Of a DNA stretch of 64,000 nucleotides, positions 1 through 8,359 are shown piece by piece. The notes beneath the pieces were generated by a model. It worked only from the letters and a program-made list of their open reading frames with translations, was not told the DNA's origin and made no database searches. Source of the DNA: Planctomycetota bacterium (lineage in GTDB: Bacteria; Planctomycetota; OFTM77); the NCBI GenBank assembly GCA_029260795.1, contig JAJDCO010000149.1:62001-126000 (forward strand), read 5' to 3'. The position numbers were made by a program, and so were the translations under genes. Position 1 is the first letter of the stretch. The number at the start of each line of letters is the position of its first letter.

Positions 1-318
1 GCCAGCATGTTCGGGGCGGGCAACGAAGCACCGGTGCGCTACGCCCTTCGGAAGCAGCTGGCCGTTCGCTACTACCGCCGCGCCGTCACGACCGGTGACA
101 TCCCTCAGGAGCAAGCCGATCGCCTGCTGAAGGAGGCCGGCTGCACGCCCGAGGAGGCCGATCGCATCTACCACCTGACCGCGCTCGCCCCCTTCGACGA
201 TCGATTTGTTATTCCGCCCATGCATCGCGAAGAAGCGATCGAGATGCTCGACGAGCCGCTCGAGGCCAAGGGCTTCGCCGGCATGGGAATCCGCAAGCGT
301 CCCGAGCGAGGTGCGTGA
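1..318 (+). CDS. narH: Respiratory nitrate reductase beta subunit, C-terminal part (partial)
   Basis: This is the C-terminal 105 residues of the iron-sulfur electron-transfer subunit of a membrane-bound NarGHI nitrate reductase. The frame is open from base 1, so the gene begins outside the window and the internal ATG at 7 is not the start. The segment RYALRKQLAVRYYRR and the later APFDDRFVIPPMHREEA match the helical C-terminal end of NarH, which lies beyond the four cluster-binding segments. The stop at 316-318 is one base before the narJ start, which implies translational coupling. The family call is supported independently by the following narJ and narI. narG is presumably just upstream. 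Confidence 0.9.
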   Translation, partial: ASMFGAGNEAPVRYALRKQLAVRYYRRAVTTGDIPQEQADRLLKEAGCTPEEADRIYHLTALAPFDDRFVIPPMHREEAIEMLDEPLEAKGFAGMGIRKRPERGA

Positions 319-319
319 G

Positions 320-880
320 ATGGACGACCGAAAAGACCGCTTCGACGCCTTGACGAAGTGCTTGCTCTACCCGACCGGCGGCAGCGCCGACACGGCGACT
401 CGGGCCGCCGCTCTCTGGGCGGAGCGGCGACCCGAGCTGGCGACTCGTCTCGGCGAGCTTGGGAGCTGGCTGAAACAGGCTTCGATCGGTGAGGCCGAGG
501 AGGCCTACACGCGGCTGTTCGACCTCAATCCGGTCTGCTCGCTGCACCTTGGTTATCACCTGTTCGAGGACACCTATGCCCGCGGTGCGCTCCTGGCGGG
601 CTTGGTGAGCGAGCGGAACCGCGTCGGCTTGATCGCCGTCACCAATGATCTGCCCGACTTCTTGCCCGAGGTTCTGCGTCTGCTGGCGCGGGTCTCCGAC
701 GAGGACGCCAGTCTGCTGGCCACCGCCATCGTGCTTCCGGCGCTGGAGAAGATCCGGTCATCGCTGAAGGAGAACGATGCCCCCTGGGTTCCGCTGCTCG
801 AGGAGCTTCCGCTCGTGATCGGCGCCGAGCTGGACCTGGAGTGGATACCCGCATCGGCCGAGGAGGTGCCGAATGCTTAA
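320..880 (+). CDS. narJ: Nitrate reductase assembly chaperone NarJ
   Basis: This 186-residue soluble protein is the dedicated chaperone that holds apo-NarGH during molybdenum cofactor insertion and membrane attachment. The sequence shows an all-helical TorD/DmsD-like protein, with a conserved region around NPVCSLHLGYHLFEDTYARG near residues 72-91 that is typical of NarJ. The open frame extends upstream to 206, but the ATG at 320, one base after the narH stop, gives the normal family length and is preferred. Its end overlaps narI by 8 bases. The narH-narJ-narI order is the canonical one. Confidence 0.93.
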   Translation: MDDRKDRFDALTKCLLYPTGGSADTATRAAALWAERRPELATRLGELGSWLKQASIGEAEEAYTRLFDLNPVCSLHLGYHLFEDTYARGALLAGLVSERNRVGLIAVTNDLPDFLPEVLRLLARVSDEDASLLATAIVLPALEKIRSSLKENDAPWVPLLEELPLVIGAELDLEWIPASAEEVPNA

Positions 881-1562
881 TACGCTGCTGTTCGCCGTCC
901 TGCCTTACGTGGCCGTCGTGCTGTTCTTGCTGGTATCGATCCATCGCTACCGCAAGGAGCCGTTCACGTTCTCGAGCCTCTCGTCGCAGTTCCTCGAGTC
1001 CCGCCAGCTCTTCTGGGGCTCGGTTCCCTTTCACATCGGTCTGGTCCTGCTGTTCTTCGGACACCTGATCGGCTTCCTCTTCCCGAGCCAGGTCACGATG
1101 TGGAACGGCGTGCCGGTGAGGCTCTTCATCCTCGAGGCATCCGGCCTGATCGCGGGGCTGCTGACCTTGGTGGGTCTGGTCGGGCTGATCGTCCGGCGCC
1201 TCGGATCAGCGCGGCTACGGATCAACACTTCGTCGACGGACATCGGTGTCTACTTGGTCCTGATGGTCCAGATCGTCACCGGTCTGTGGATTGCCCTCGG
1301 CTACCGCTGGGGCAGCGCGTGGTACACGCACACGGCCGTCCCGTACCTGTGGTCGGTGGCCCGCTTCGCTCCCGAGATCGAGCGCGTGGTCGAGCTGCCG
1401 CTGGTGGCGCGGATCCACATCGTGGGCGCTTGGACCTTCGTCGGCCTCTTCAGCTTTACCCGGCTGGTGCATCTGCTCGTGGCCCCGGTGCCTTATCTGT
1501 GGCGCCCCGTGCAGCTCGTGATCTGGAACCGAGAGCGACGCCATCGTCGACCCGGCAACTAG
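873..1562 (+). CDS. narI: Respiratory nitrate reductase gamma subunit (cytochrome b)
   Basis: NarI is the di-heme b membrane anchor that oxidises quinol and passes electrons to NarH. The 229-residue protein has five hydrophobic helices. Histidines at 54, 64, 182 and 200 keep the spacings of 10 and 18 residues known for the two bis-histidine hemes of NarI (H56/H66 and H187/H205 in E. coli). It overlaps narJ by 8 bases. About 90 bases separate it from the first transporter, and a purine-rich ribosome-binding region (gagagggagag) lies there. Together with narH and narJ this is strong evidence for a true Nar enzyme with a quinol-oxidising membrane subunit. Confidence 0.94.
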   Translation: MLNTLLFAVLPYVAVVLFLLVSIHRYRKEPFTFSSLSSQFLESRQLFWGSVPFHIGLVLLFFGHLIGFLFPSQVTMWNGVPVRLFILEASGLIAGLLTLVGLVGLIVRRLGSARLRINTSSTDIGVYLVLMVQIVTGLWIALGYRWGSAWYTHTAVPYLWSVARFAPEIERVVELPLVARIHIVGAWTFVGLFSFTRLVHLLVAPVPYLWRPVQLVIWNRERRHRRPGN

Positions 1563-1651
1563 GCCTCGCACTCGAGTCGTATCCCGGCCCAACGCAACTC
1601 GAAACGCCTGCGAGAGACGGCGGCCGCTGAGCCGCCCGTGAGAGGGAGAGC

Positions 1652-3181
1652 ATGACCGAACGAGCCAATGCGATTCGTGTTCTGACGATGAACACGTTGG
1701 CATTCACTGTCTGCTTCGCCGTTTGGATGATGAACGGCGTGCTCATCACGTTCTTGGTCGACAACAAGGTCTACGCCTTCGACAAGGCGGAGATGGGTTG
1801 GCTGATCGGCATCCCGGTCTTGACGGGCGCTCTCTTCCGTCTGCCGGTCGGTGTGCTGACCGACAAGTACGGCGGCCGCATCGTCTATGCGATCGTCATG
1901 CTGCTCTCGGCGGCGGCCGCTTACGTGACCAGCTTTGCGGACGGCTTTTGGACCTTCGTGATCTGCGGCCTGGGCTTCGGTCTGGCCGGCACCTCCTTCG
2001 CCGTCGGTATCGCGTATACCTCGGTCTGGTTTCCACGCCATCAGCAGGGAACGGCGCTCGGCATCTTCGGAGCCGGCAACGCGGGTGCGGCCGTGACCAG
2101 CATGGGCGCGCCGGTGCTTCTCCGCTTCCTCACCGACGGCGGTCAGAACCTCGACGGTTGGCGCCGGATGCCGCAGATCTACGCCGCGTGTCTGGTCGTG
2201 ATGACCGTGCTCTTCTGGGTACTGACCGTTCCCAAGAAGGTCGAGCACAACCAGGAGCACACGCTGCGCCAGCGGCTCCAGCCGCTCAAGAACATTCGCG
2301 TCTGGCGATTCGGCCTCTACTACTTCCTCGTGTTCGGCGGCTTCGTCGCCCTCGCCCAGTGGCTCATTCCCTACTACGTCAACGTCTACGCCGTCTCGGT
2401 CGCGACGGCCGGCTTGCTGGCCGCGATCTACAGCCTGCCCTCGGGGGTGATCCGCGCTCTGGGCGGTTGGATGTCGGACAAGCTGGGCGCACGGACCGTG
2501 ATGTACTGGGTCCTGGGCGGCACGGCCATCTGCTGCCTGCTCCTGATCGTGCCGCGCATGGACATCTTTGCACCGGGCGAGGGCGTGATGGCGGCGGCCG
2601 CGGGAACGGTGGACGAGGTCGAGGACGGCCAGATTCGAATCGGGGAGCGCGAGTACGGCCTGACGCAGCGTCCGGATGAGTCGTCCGGCTCGGTCCAAGG
2701 TACGGATGAAGGAACCTTCTTCTGGCCGCGCTGGGAGTTTTGGCAGGAGCCGAAGGTCGCCGTTGGAGACGAGGTCGAGAAGAAGGGCCTCATCGCGAGC
2801 GGCGTGACCCACATCTACTTCCAGGCCAACATTTGGATCTTCACGGCCCTGGTGTTCATCGTCGGCATCCTGATGGGGATCGGCAAGGCGGCCGTCTACA
2901 AGCACATCCCCGAGTACTTCCCCCAGGACGTCGGAGTGGTGGGCGGCATCGTGGGCGTGCTCGGCGGCTTGGGCGGCTTCTTCTGCCCGATCCTCTTCGG
3001 ATACCTCCTCAAGGGCACCGGTGTGTGGACCACCTGCTGGATGTTCTTTGCCTTCCTGTCGATCGGCTGCCTGGTCTGGATGCACTTCGTGATCCGAAAG
3101 ATGATGCGCCAGCGCGCTCCTGAGCTCGCCCAGCGGATCGAAGACCATGTGGCGGGTGAGGCGACCGAGCCGACCCCGTAA
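1652..3181 (+). CDS. narK: NarK-family nitrate/nitrite transporter with an extra soluble insert
   Basis: This is a 509-residue major facilitator protein of the nitrate/nitrite porter family. It has about 12 membrane helices and an arginine in each of two pseudo-symmetric helices (LFRLPVG near residue 63 and GVIRALGGWMSDKLGAR in the second half), as in substrate-binding NarK arginines. Residues about 303-385 form a long hydrophilic insert between helices, containing GTVDEVEDGQIRIG and VAVGDEVEKKGLIASG. These look like short beta hairpins of a small barrel. The insert stays in frame and the flanking helices are normal, so a sequencing error is unlikely. The position directly after narI supports nitrate uptake or nitrite export. 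Transport mode (symport or antiport) cannot be told from the sequence. Confidence 0.9.
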   Translation: MTERANAIRVLTMNTLAFTVCFAVWMMNGVLITFLVDNKVYAFDKAEMGWLIGIPVLTGALFRLPVGVLTDKYGGRIVYAIVMLLSAAAAYVTSFADGFWTFVICGLGFGLAGTSFAVGIAYTSVWFPRHQQGTALGIFGAGNAGAAVTSMGAPVLLRFLTDGGQNLDGWRRMPQIYAACLVVMTVLFWVLTVPKKVEHNQEHTLRQRLQPLKNIRVWRFGLYYFLVFGGFVALAQWLIPYYVNVYAVSVATAGLLAAIYSLPSGVIRALGGWMSDKLGARTVMYWVLGGTAICCLLLIVPRMDIFAPGEGVMAAAAGTVDEVEDGQIRIGEREYGLTQRPDESSGSVQGTDEGTFFWPRWEFWQEPKVAVGDEVEKKGLIASGVTHIYFQANIWIFTALVFIVGILMGIGKAAVYKHIPEYFPQDVGVVGGIVGVLGGLGGFFCPILFGYLLKGTGVWTTCWMFFAFLSIGCLVWMHFVIRKMMRQRAPELAQRIEDHVAGEATEPTP

Positions 3182-3251
3182 GACCGAAACTATCCCGGCT
3201 CTCGAGGCGCTTGAGCCTACGGCGCCGAAACGCACGCGGAGCGCGAATGCG

Positions 3252-4832
3252 ATGACGACCACCTCTGACCCTCGAGCCAAGACGGGCTCTGGGGGGGCCC
3301 TCACCGACTGGACACCCGAGGACAATGCGTTCTGGGACGCGACGGGCAAGCGGATCGCGAACCGCAATCTCTGGATCTCGATCCCGTGTCTGCTCGTCGC
3401 CTTCGCGGTCTGGCTGTCGTGGTCGATCGTCACGGTACAGATGCGCAACCTCGGCTTTCCTTTCACCGATGGCGAGCTGTTTACGCTGCAGTCCATCGCG
3501 GGGCTGACCGGAGCGACGCTGCGGATTCCGAACTCCTTCATGATCGCCATCGGCGGCGGTCGCAACGTGATCGCGGTCACCACCGGGTTGCTGCTCATTC
3601 CGGCGGTCGGACTCGGCATCGCCTTACAAGATCCGACCACCCCCGTGACCGTCTTCTACGTCTTGGCCGCGCTTTCGGGGATCGGCGGTGGCAACTTTGC
3701 ATCGTCGATGTCGAGCATCTCGTTCTTCTTTCCCAAGCGAGTCCAAGGCGTGGCGCTGGGCTTGAACGCGGGCCTTGGCAACGTCGGTGTCAGCGTCATG
3801 CAGGTCTTGCTGCCGTGGGTCATGACCTTCTCGCTGCTGGGCATCGGCGGCGCGGCGCTCACCTTACCGGCTGCCGTCGGGGACTCACCGGAGGGGACGA
3901 AGGTCTGGATCCAGAACTCGGGTCTGGTCTGGGTGCCGATTCTGGTCTTGCTCACGATCGCCGCCGCTTGGGGCATGACGAACCTGCCGATCTTCAAGAT
4001 CGGCAGGTCTTCGCTGGTCGTTATCAAGGTGCTCGGTCTCGAGCTGATCGGCCTGGCGGGTGCCGCCGCTGGTCTGCTCCTGCTGCTCTGGCTCGGCTGG
4101 AGCATGTGGCTGGTCCTGCCGATCACCATCGTGCTCACCGTGCTCATGATGAAGCTGCTGCGGGGTGAGCTCGCCACAAACCTTCAGCGTCAGTTCGGGA
4201 TCTTCCGCGCCAAGCACAACTGGGTCATGACGTGGCTCTACACGATGACCTTCGGGTCGTTCATCGGATTCTCGATGGCGTTCCCGCTGCTCATCAAAGT
4301 CGTGTTCGGGACGCTCGCCGATGGAAAGACCCCCAACCCCGACGCGCCCAATCCCTTCGCCTACGCCTGGCTGGGTCCTTTGGTCGGTTCGTTGATCCGG
4401 CCGGTCGGCGGATGGCTTTCGGACAAGCTGAGCGGTGCCCGCGTCACGCAGTGGACGACCGTCGTGATGATCGGCGCGACCTTGGGCGTGGCCTACTACA
4501 TTCGTCTCGCCAACGGATCGGACGTTCCTCAGGACTACTTCGCTCCGTTTCTGGGGCTCTTTCTCTTGTTGTTCGTGACCACGGGAGTCGGCAACGGCTC
4601 GACCTTCCGCATGGTCCCGATCATCTTTCCGCCCGAGAAGGCCGGCCCCGTCCTCGGTTGGATCTCGGCGGTCGCGGCTTATGGAGCCTTCCTCATTCCT
4701 CGCGTCTTCAAGGGCCAGGTCGAGGCAGGCACTCCCGAGTTCGCGTTGTACGGATTCGCCGTGTACTACACGAGCTGTCTGGTTGTGAACTGGTGGTTCT
4801 ACGCCCGGAGGAATGCCGAGTGTCCTTGCTGA
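3252..4832 (+). CDS. narK: Second NarK-family nitrate/nitrite transporter
   Basis: A second nitrate/nitrite porter of 526 residues. The reading frame is open upstream to 3147, but the ATG at 3252 gives a normal N-terminus and avoids overlap with the previous gene. The N-terminal phrase NRNLWISIPCLLVAFAVWLS and the arginine-containing segments GATLRIPNSF and SLIRPVGGWLSDKLSG are typical of the NNP family. Tandem or fused NarK pairs that combine proton symport with nitrate/nitrite antiport are known in denitrifiers, and this pair may work the same way, which is inference. The stop overlaps the start of actA by 13 bases, tying the transporters to the ACIII genes. Confidence 0.9.
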   Translation: MTTTSDPRAKTGSGGALTDWTPEDNAFWDATGKRIANRNLWISIPCLLVAFAVWLSWSIVTVQMRNLGFPFTDGELFTLQSIAGLTGATLRIPNSFMIAIGGGRNVIAVTTGLLLIPAVGLGIALQDPTTPVTVFYVLAALSGIGGGNFASSMSSISFFFPKRVQGVALGLNAGLGNVGVSVMQVLLPWVMTFSLLGIGGAALTLPAAVGDSPEGTKVWIQNSGLVWVPILVLLTIAAAWGMTNLPIFKIGRSSLVVIKVLGLELIGLAGAAAGLLLLLWLGWSMWLVLPITIVLTVLMMKLLRGELATNLQRQFGIFRAKHNWVMTWLYTMTFGSFIGFSMAFPLLIKVVFGTLADGKTPNPDAPNPFAYAWLGPLVGSLIRPVGGWLSDKLSGARVTQWTTVVMIGATLGVAYYIRLANGSDVPQDYFAPFLGLFLLLFVTTGVGNGSTFRMVPIIFPPEKAGPVLGWISAVAAYGAFLIPRVFKGQVEAGTPEFALYGFAVYYTSCLVVNWWFYARRNAECPC

Positions 4833-5380
4833 CGTCACACCCCATTCGACGAGGGCTCGGTCTCGTCGGGCTGGCGCTGCTCTGCGGCACGGCCTGTGAG
4901 CCGAACAATCAGGGCTACGCGCCCGAGCAGCCGGTTGTGTACTCGCATGCCGTGCACGCCGGTACGATGCAGATTCCCTGTCAATACTGTCACTTCGGCG
5001 CTTCGGAGAGCCGATACGCCGGCGTACCGCCCGCATCGATCTGCATGAACTGCCACGCGCAAGTGCTGCCCGAGCACCCCGAGGTCCAGAAGGTCGCGGC
5101 CGCCCTGGCGGAGAACCGTCCCATCGAATGGGTCCGCGTTCATCGCCTGCCGGATCACGCCACCTTCGACCACAGCATCCACGTGGCGGCCGACCTCACC
5201 TGTCAAACCTGCCACGGGCCGGTCGAGACCATGGGCCGCGTCGAGCAGTGGGCACCTCTCACCATGGGCTGGTGCCTCGACTGCCATCGGCAAGGGGGCG
5301 GCATCGAGACCGCCAGCGTGGCCGCGCGACCGGCCGGACGAGGCAACGAGCTGACCGACTGCTCGTCCTGTCACCACTGA
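4820..5380 (+). CDS. actA: ACIII subunit A: pentaheme cytochrome c
   Basis: This 186-residue exported protein has five CXXCH heme motifs (starting at Cys 54, 75, 128, 152 and 181), matching the pentaheme subunit ActA of alternative complex III. The GTG start at 4820 is chosen because GGAGG lies 8 bases upstream; it overlaps narK by 13 bases. The N-terminus has a hydrophobic signal with Cys26 after GTA, so it may be lipid-anchored, though the lipobox is imperfect. In characterised ACIII, ActA receives electrons from the iron-sulfur subunit and passes them to ActE or to soluble or oxidase-bound cytochrome c. The downstream order B-C-D-E-F confirms the assignment. Confidence 0.93.
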   Translation: MSLLTSHPIRRGLGLVGLALLCGTACEPNNQGYAPEQPVVYSHAVHAGTMQIPCQYCHFGASESRYAGVPPASICMNCHAQVLPEHPEVQKVAAALAENRPIEWVRVHRLPDHATFDHSIHVAADLTCQTCHGPVETMGRVEQWAPLTMGWCLDCHRQGGGIETASVAARPAGRGNELTDCSSCHH

Positions 5381-5397
5381 TCAGGAGACCGCGAGAC

Positions 5398-8355
5398 GTG
5401 AACGAGAGACCTTGGACGACCGACTCGCCTTCGGACGCGTCGGGCTCTTCGAGCCGGGACGAGCCACTCGCCGCCGGGTTGGCGCCCGAGGACGGTTTGG
5501 CTGTCGATCGACGCGGCTTTTTGAAGGTGCTGGGCTTTGGAGCGGCGGCCTCACTCGCCGCCTGCGAGCGGGTGCCCGTCCACCACGTGCTGCCGTTCAC
5601 CATCGCACCGGAGCACGTCCGCGCCGGGCTGCCAGTGGAGTACGCCGGAACGTGCACCGCCTGCGAGGCGCGCTGCGGGCTGCTCGCCACCGTCCGCGAT
5701 GGGCGTCCGATCAAGCTCGAGGGCCATCCGGACGACCCCCGCACTCGCGGCGGCTTGTGTGCCGTGGGTCAGGCCGATCTGCGAGCGCTCTACGATCCGG
5801 ACCGCTTGCGCGCACCGACCGCGGGGGGACAGCCCACGAGCTGGACCGCGCTCGATCAGACCGTGCGACGCCAGCTCGATGAGCTGCGGGAGCAGGGCCT
5901 CTCCTTCCTGGTCGTCACCGGGCGCGAGACCAGCCCGACGGCACGACGACTGATCGAGTCGTTCGTCACGGATCGAGGTCAGTGGATCGAGATCGATCTG
6001 CAGCCACAGTCGCCGCAGGCGCCGATCGAAGCCTATCAGACGCTCACGGGATCGAGGCTTCAGCCCGTCGTGGACTGGTCACAGGTCGATCAAGTCGTCA
6101 GCTTCTCGAGCGACTATCTGGGCGCGGGTGCCGATCCGGTGGCGAACACGCGGGGCGTCGCGGATCGACGTCGGCAGGCGAAGGAGCGGGGTGCGCTCAC
6201 TCACGTGCAGATCGAGGGCAGCCGCTCGCTCACCGGTGCCGCGGCCGATCGACGTTTGGCCGCCAACGCCGACGAGCGCCGATCACTCGCGCTCCGGTTG
6301 CTGGGAGAGGTCGCGGCACGCACCTCGGAGAGTGATCTTGCAACCTCCCTCAAGGCCGCGCTGTCGGGTCTTTCGGAGGACGAGGTCGCCACCCGTCGAG
6401 CCCAGACCCTGGCCGTTGAGCTCCTGGCCGCCGGTCCGAAGGGCGTCGTCGTGTGTGGGGACGACGACCCCACCGAGCAGCTCGCCGTCGCGGCCATCAA
6501 CCACATGATCGGGGCGGTCGGTCGATCCCTTCGTCTCGAGGAGCCGCTGTTCGAGTCGCGCCCGCGATCGGGTGTCGGGGCGTTGCGGGCCGCGCTAGCG
6601 GACGAGTCGCTCGGAGGCATTCTGACGATCGATGTCGATCCGGTGCGTCAGCTTTCGGACGGCGAGGCGGTCGCGCAGCGTATCGCCGCCCTGCCGCTCT
6701 CGGTCGCGATCTCGGCGAGGCCCACCGCGACGACGCGCGCCTGCCGGCTAGTCGCCGCCGCGCACCATGGGCTGGAGTGCTGGGGCGACCATCAGCGCAC
6801 GGCCGACCGCCTCCAGATTCAGCAGCCAATGATCCAACCGCTGTTCGAATCGCGTGCGCCCTACGAGAACCTCTTGCAGTGGAGCGGGGCGGACGCGACC
6901 GACTATCGCACTCATTTGAAGGAGAGCTGGGAGGCGCACGTCCCTCGCCCCGAGGGTGTCGGCTTCGATCAGTTCTGGCACGAGAGCGTCGCGGCCGGGG
7001 CGACGGCGCTTCCGGTGTCCGAAGGAGTGGCGTCGCCGTCCTTCGATTGGACTGACGCGCTGGCAGCCTTTCGGCGTTCGGCCGCAGCGGTCCCGGCACC
7101 GGCCACCAGCGTGTTGGAGCTCGAGCTCCTGGCCGAGGTCGCGTTGCGCGATGGTCGCCGCGCCCACGTCCCGTGGCTGCGCGAGCTGCCGGATCCCTTG
7201 ACGCGTGTCTCCTGGGTACCGGTCTTTCGCATCTCGCCGGCCTTGGCCGAGCGCCAGGGGATCGAGGACGGGGACGAGCTCGAGGTGCAGATCGAGGAGC
7301 GCTCGATTCGGCTGCCGGCGCGTATCCTGCCGGGTCAAGCCGAGGGTGTGGTCGGCATGCCGATCGGTTACGGCGGCGAGGGTGAGGACCCGGCGTGGAA
7401 CGCCTACCGTCTCACGACGCTCGCGGGTGAGGGCATGAAGTGGACCGTGGCGATCACGAGCTTGCGCAAGACCGGGGCCCACGAGAAGCTGCCGTTGATG
7501 CAGGTGTGGTCGAGCACGGAAGGGAGACCGATCGTTTATCAGGTCTCGAAGCCGGACGAGGCCGTGCACGCGCCGCACCACCCGGCCGCCTCGCTTTGGA
7601 AAGATCGGGAGAAGAAGTCCCCGCAGTGGCACATGTCGATCGATCTCGATGCCTGCACGGGCTGCGGCGCCTGCGTCGTCGCGTGCCAGGTCGAGAACAA
7701 CATCCCGGTCGTCGGCGAGCAGGGCATGCGCGATCATCGTGACATGCACTGGCTGCGCATCGACCGCTACTTCATGGGGGAGGCGGACGATCCGGACGTG
7801 CTCTTCGAGCCGATGATGTGCGCGCAGTGCGACCATGCTCCGTGTGAAACGGTCTGCCCGGTGACGGCGACGGCGCACAGTGCGGACGGTCTGAACCAGC
7901 AGGCCTACAACCGTTGCGTCGGCACGCGCTACTGCGCGAACAACTGTCCCTACAAGGTGCGACGGTTCAACTGGTTCGACTACCGCCCGAAGGACCCGGT
8001 CGAGCAGCTCGTCCTCAATCCCGAGGTCGTGGTGCGCTCCCGGGGCGTGATGGAGAAGTGCACGTTCTGCGTGCAGCGGATCCAGTCGGCCCGTCTGACG
8101 GCTCGCAAGTCGGATCAGCCCGGCGCGCCGAAGGTGCAGACGGCTTGTCAGCAGAGCTGTCCGGGGGCGGCGATTCGATTTGGAGACGCCACCGATCCCG
8201 AGGGCGATATCGCCACGGATCGCCACGAGCCACGGGCGTTCCAAGTGCTCGCGGAGCTGGGGATCGAGCCGTCGATCACTTACCTGGCGCGTGTTCGAAA
8301 CAGGGCCTCAAGTGAGGCGGACTCGTCGTCTGGCTCGAAGCCGCACGGAGGTTGA
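5398..8355 (+). CDS. actB: ACIII subunit B: molybdopterin-oxidoreductase-like and iron-sulfur fusion
   Basis: A 985-residue protein joining a molybdopterin-oxidoreductase-like N-terminal part to a four-cluster ferredoxin-like C-terminal part, as in ActB. The GTG at 5398 follows AGGAGA with good spacing. A twin-arginine signal (RRGFLK, residues 38-43) ends in LAAC, so it is probably a Tat-exported lipoprotein anchored at Cys56. Near residues 86-121 the pattern C-x2-C-x3-C...C resembles the N-terminal cluster site of molybdoenzymes. The C-terminal half has cysteine groups at about 753-763, 808-820, 840-850 and 888-921, enough for four clusters. It is expected to carry electrons from the membrane quinol site to ActA; molybdenum is not expected in ACIII. 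Confidence 0.93.
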   Translation: MNERPWTTDSPSDASGSSSRDEPLAAGLAPEDGLAVDRRGFLKVLGFGAAASLAACERVPVHHVLPFTIAPEHVRAGLPVEYAGTCTACEARCGLLATVRDGRPIKLEGHPDDPRTRGGLCAVGQADLRALYDPDRLRAPTAGGQPTSWTALDQTVRRQLDELREQGLSFLVVTGRETSPTARRLIESFVTDRGQWIEIDLQPQSPQAPIEAYQTLTGSRLQPVVDWSQVDQVVSFSSDYLGAGADPVANTRGVADRRRQAKERGALTHVQIEGSRSLTGAAADRRLAANADERRSLALRLLGEVAARTSESDLATSLKAALSGLSEDEVATRRAQTLAVELLAAGPKGVVVCGDDDPTEQLAVAAINHMIGAVGRSLRLEEPLFESRPRSGVGALRAALADESLGGILTIDVDPVRQLSDGEAVAQRIAALPLSVAISARPTATTRACRLVAAAHHGLECWGDHQRTADRLQIQQPMIQPLFESRAPYENLLQWSGADATDYRTHLKESWEAHVPRPEGVGFDQFWHESVAAGATALPVSEGVASPSFDWTDALAAFRRSAAAVPAPATSVLELELLAEVALRDGRRAHVPWLRELPDPLTRVSWVPVFRISPALAERQGIEDGDELEVQIEERSIRLPARILPGQAEGVVGMPIGYGGEGEDPAWNAYRLTTLAGEGMKWTVAITSLRKTGAHEKLPLMQVWSSTEGRPIVYQVSKPDEAVHAPHHPAASLWKDREKKSPQWHMSIDLDACTGCGACVVACQVENNIPVVGEQGMRDHRDMHWLRIDRYFMGEADDPDVLFEPMMCAQCDHAPCETVCPVTATAHSADGLNQQAYNRCVGTRYCANNCPYKVRRFNWFDYRPKDPVEQLVLNPEVVVRSRGVMEKCTFCVQRIQSARLTARKSDQPGAPKVQTACQQSCPGAAIRFGDATDPEGDIATDRHEPRAFQVLAELGIEPSITYLARVRNRASSEADSSSGSKPHGG

Positions 8356-8359
8356 GACG

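Noticed and set aside
2558..2803. Frameshift or misassembly in narK
   Set aside because: The frame stays open, codon use is unchanged and both flanks continue as normal transporter helices.
1559..3640. Minus-strand open frame of 693 codons opposite narK
   Set aside because: It is a by-product of GC-rich third positions in the genuine transporter genes; its translation is low-complexity and matches no family.
5398..7600. ActB as an active molybdoenzyme (nitrite oxidoreductase or similar)
   Set aside because: The neighbours A, C, D, E and F fit ACIII exactly, and the ActB N-terminal part is a cofactor-free relative in that complex.
6748..8244. Minus-strand open frame of 498 codons opposite actB
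   Set aside because: The plus strand encodes clear iron-sulfur motifs through the same bases; the antisense text has no domain.
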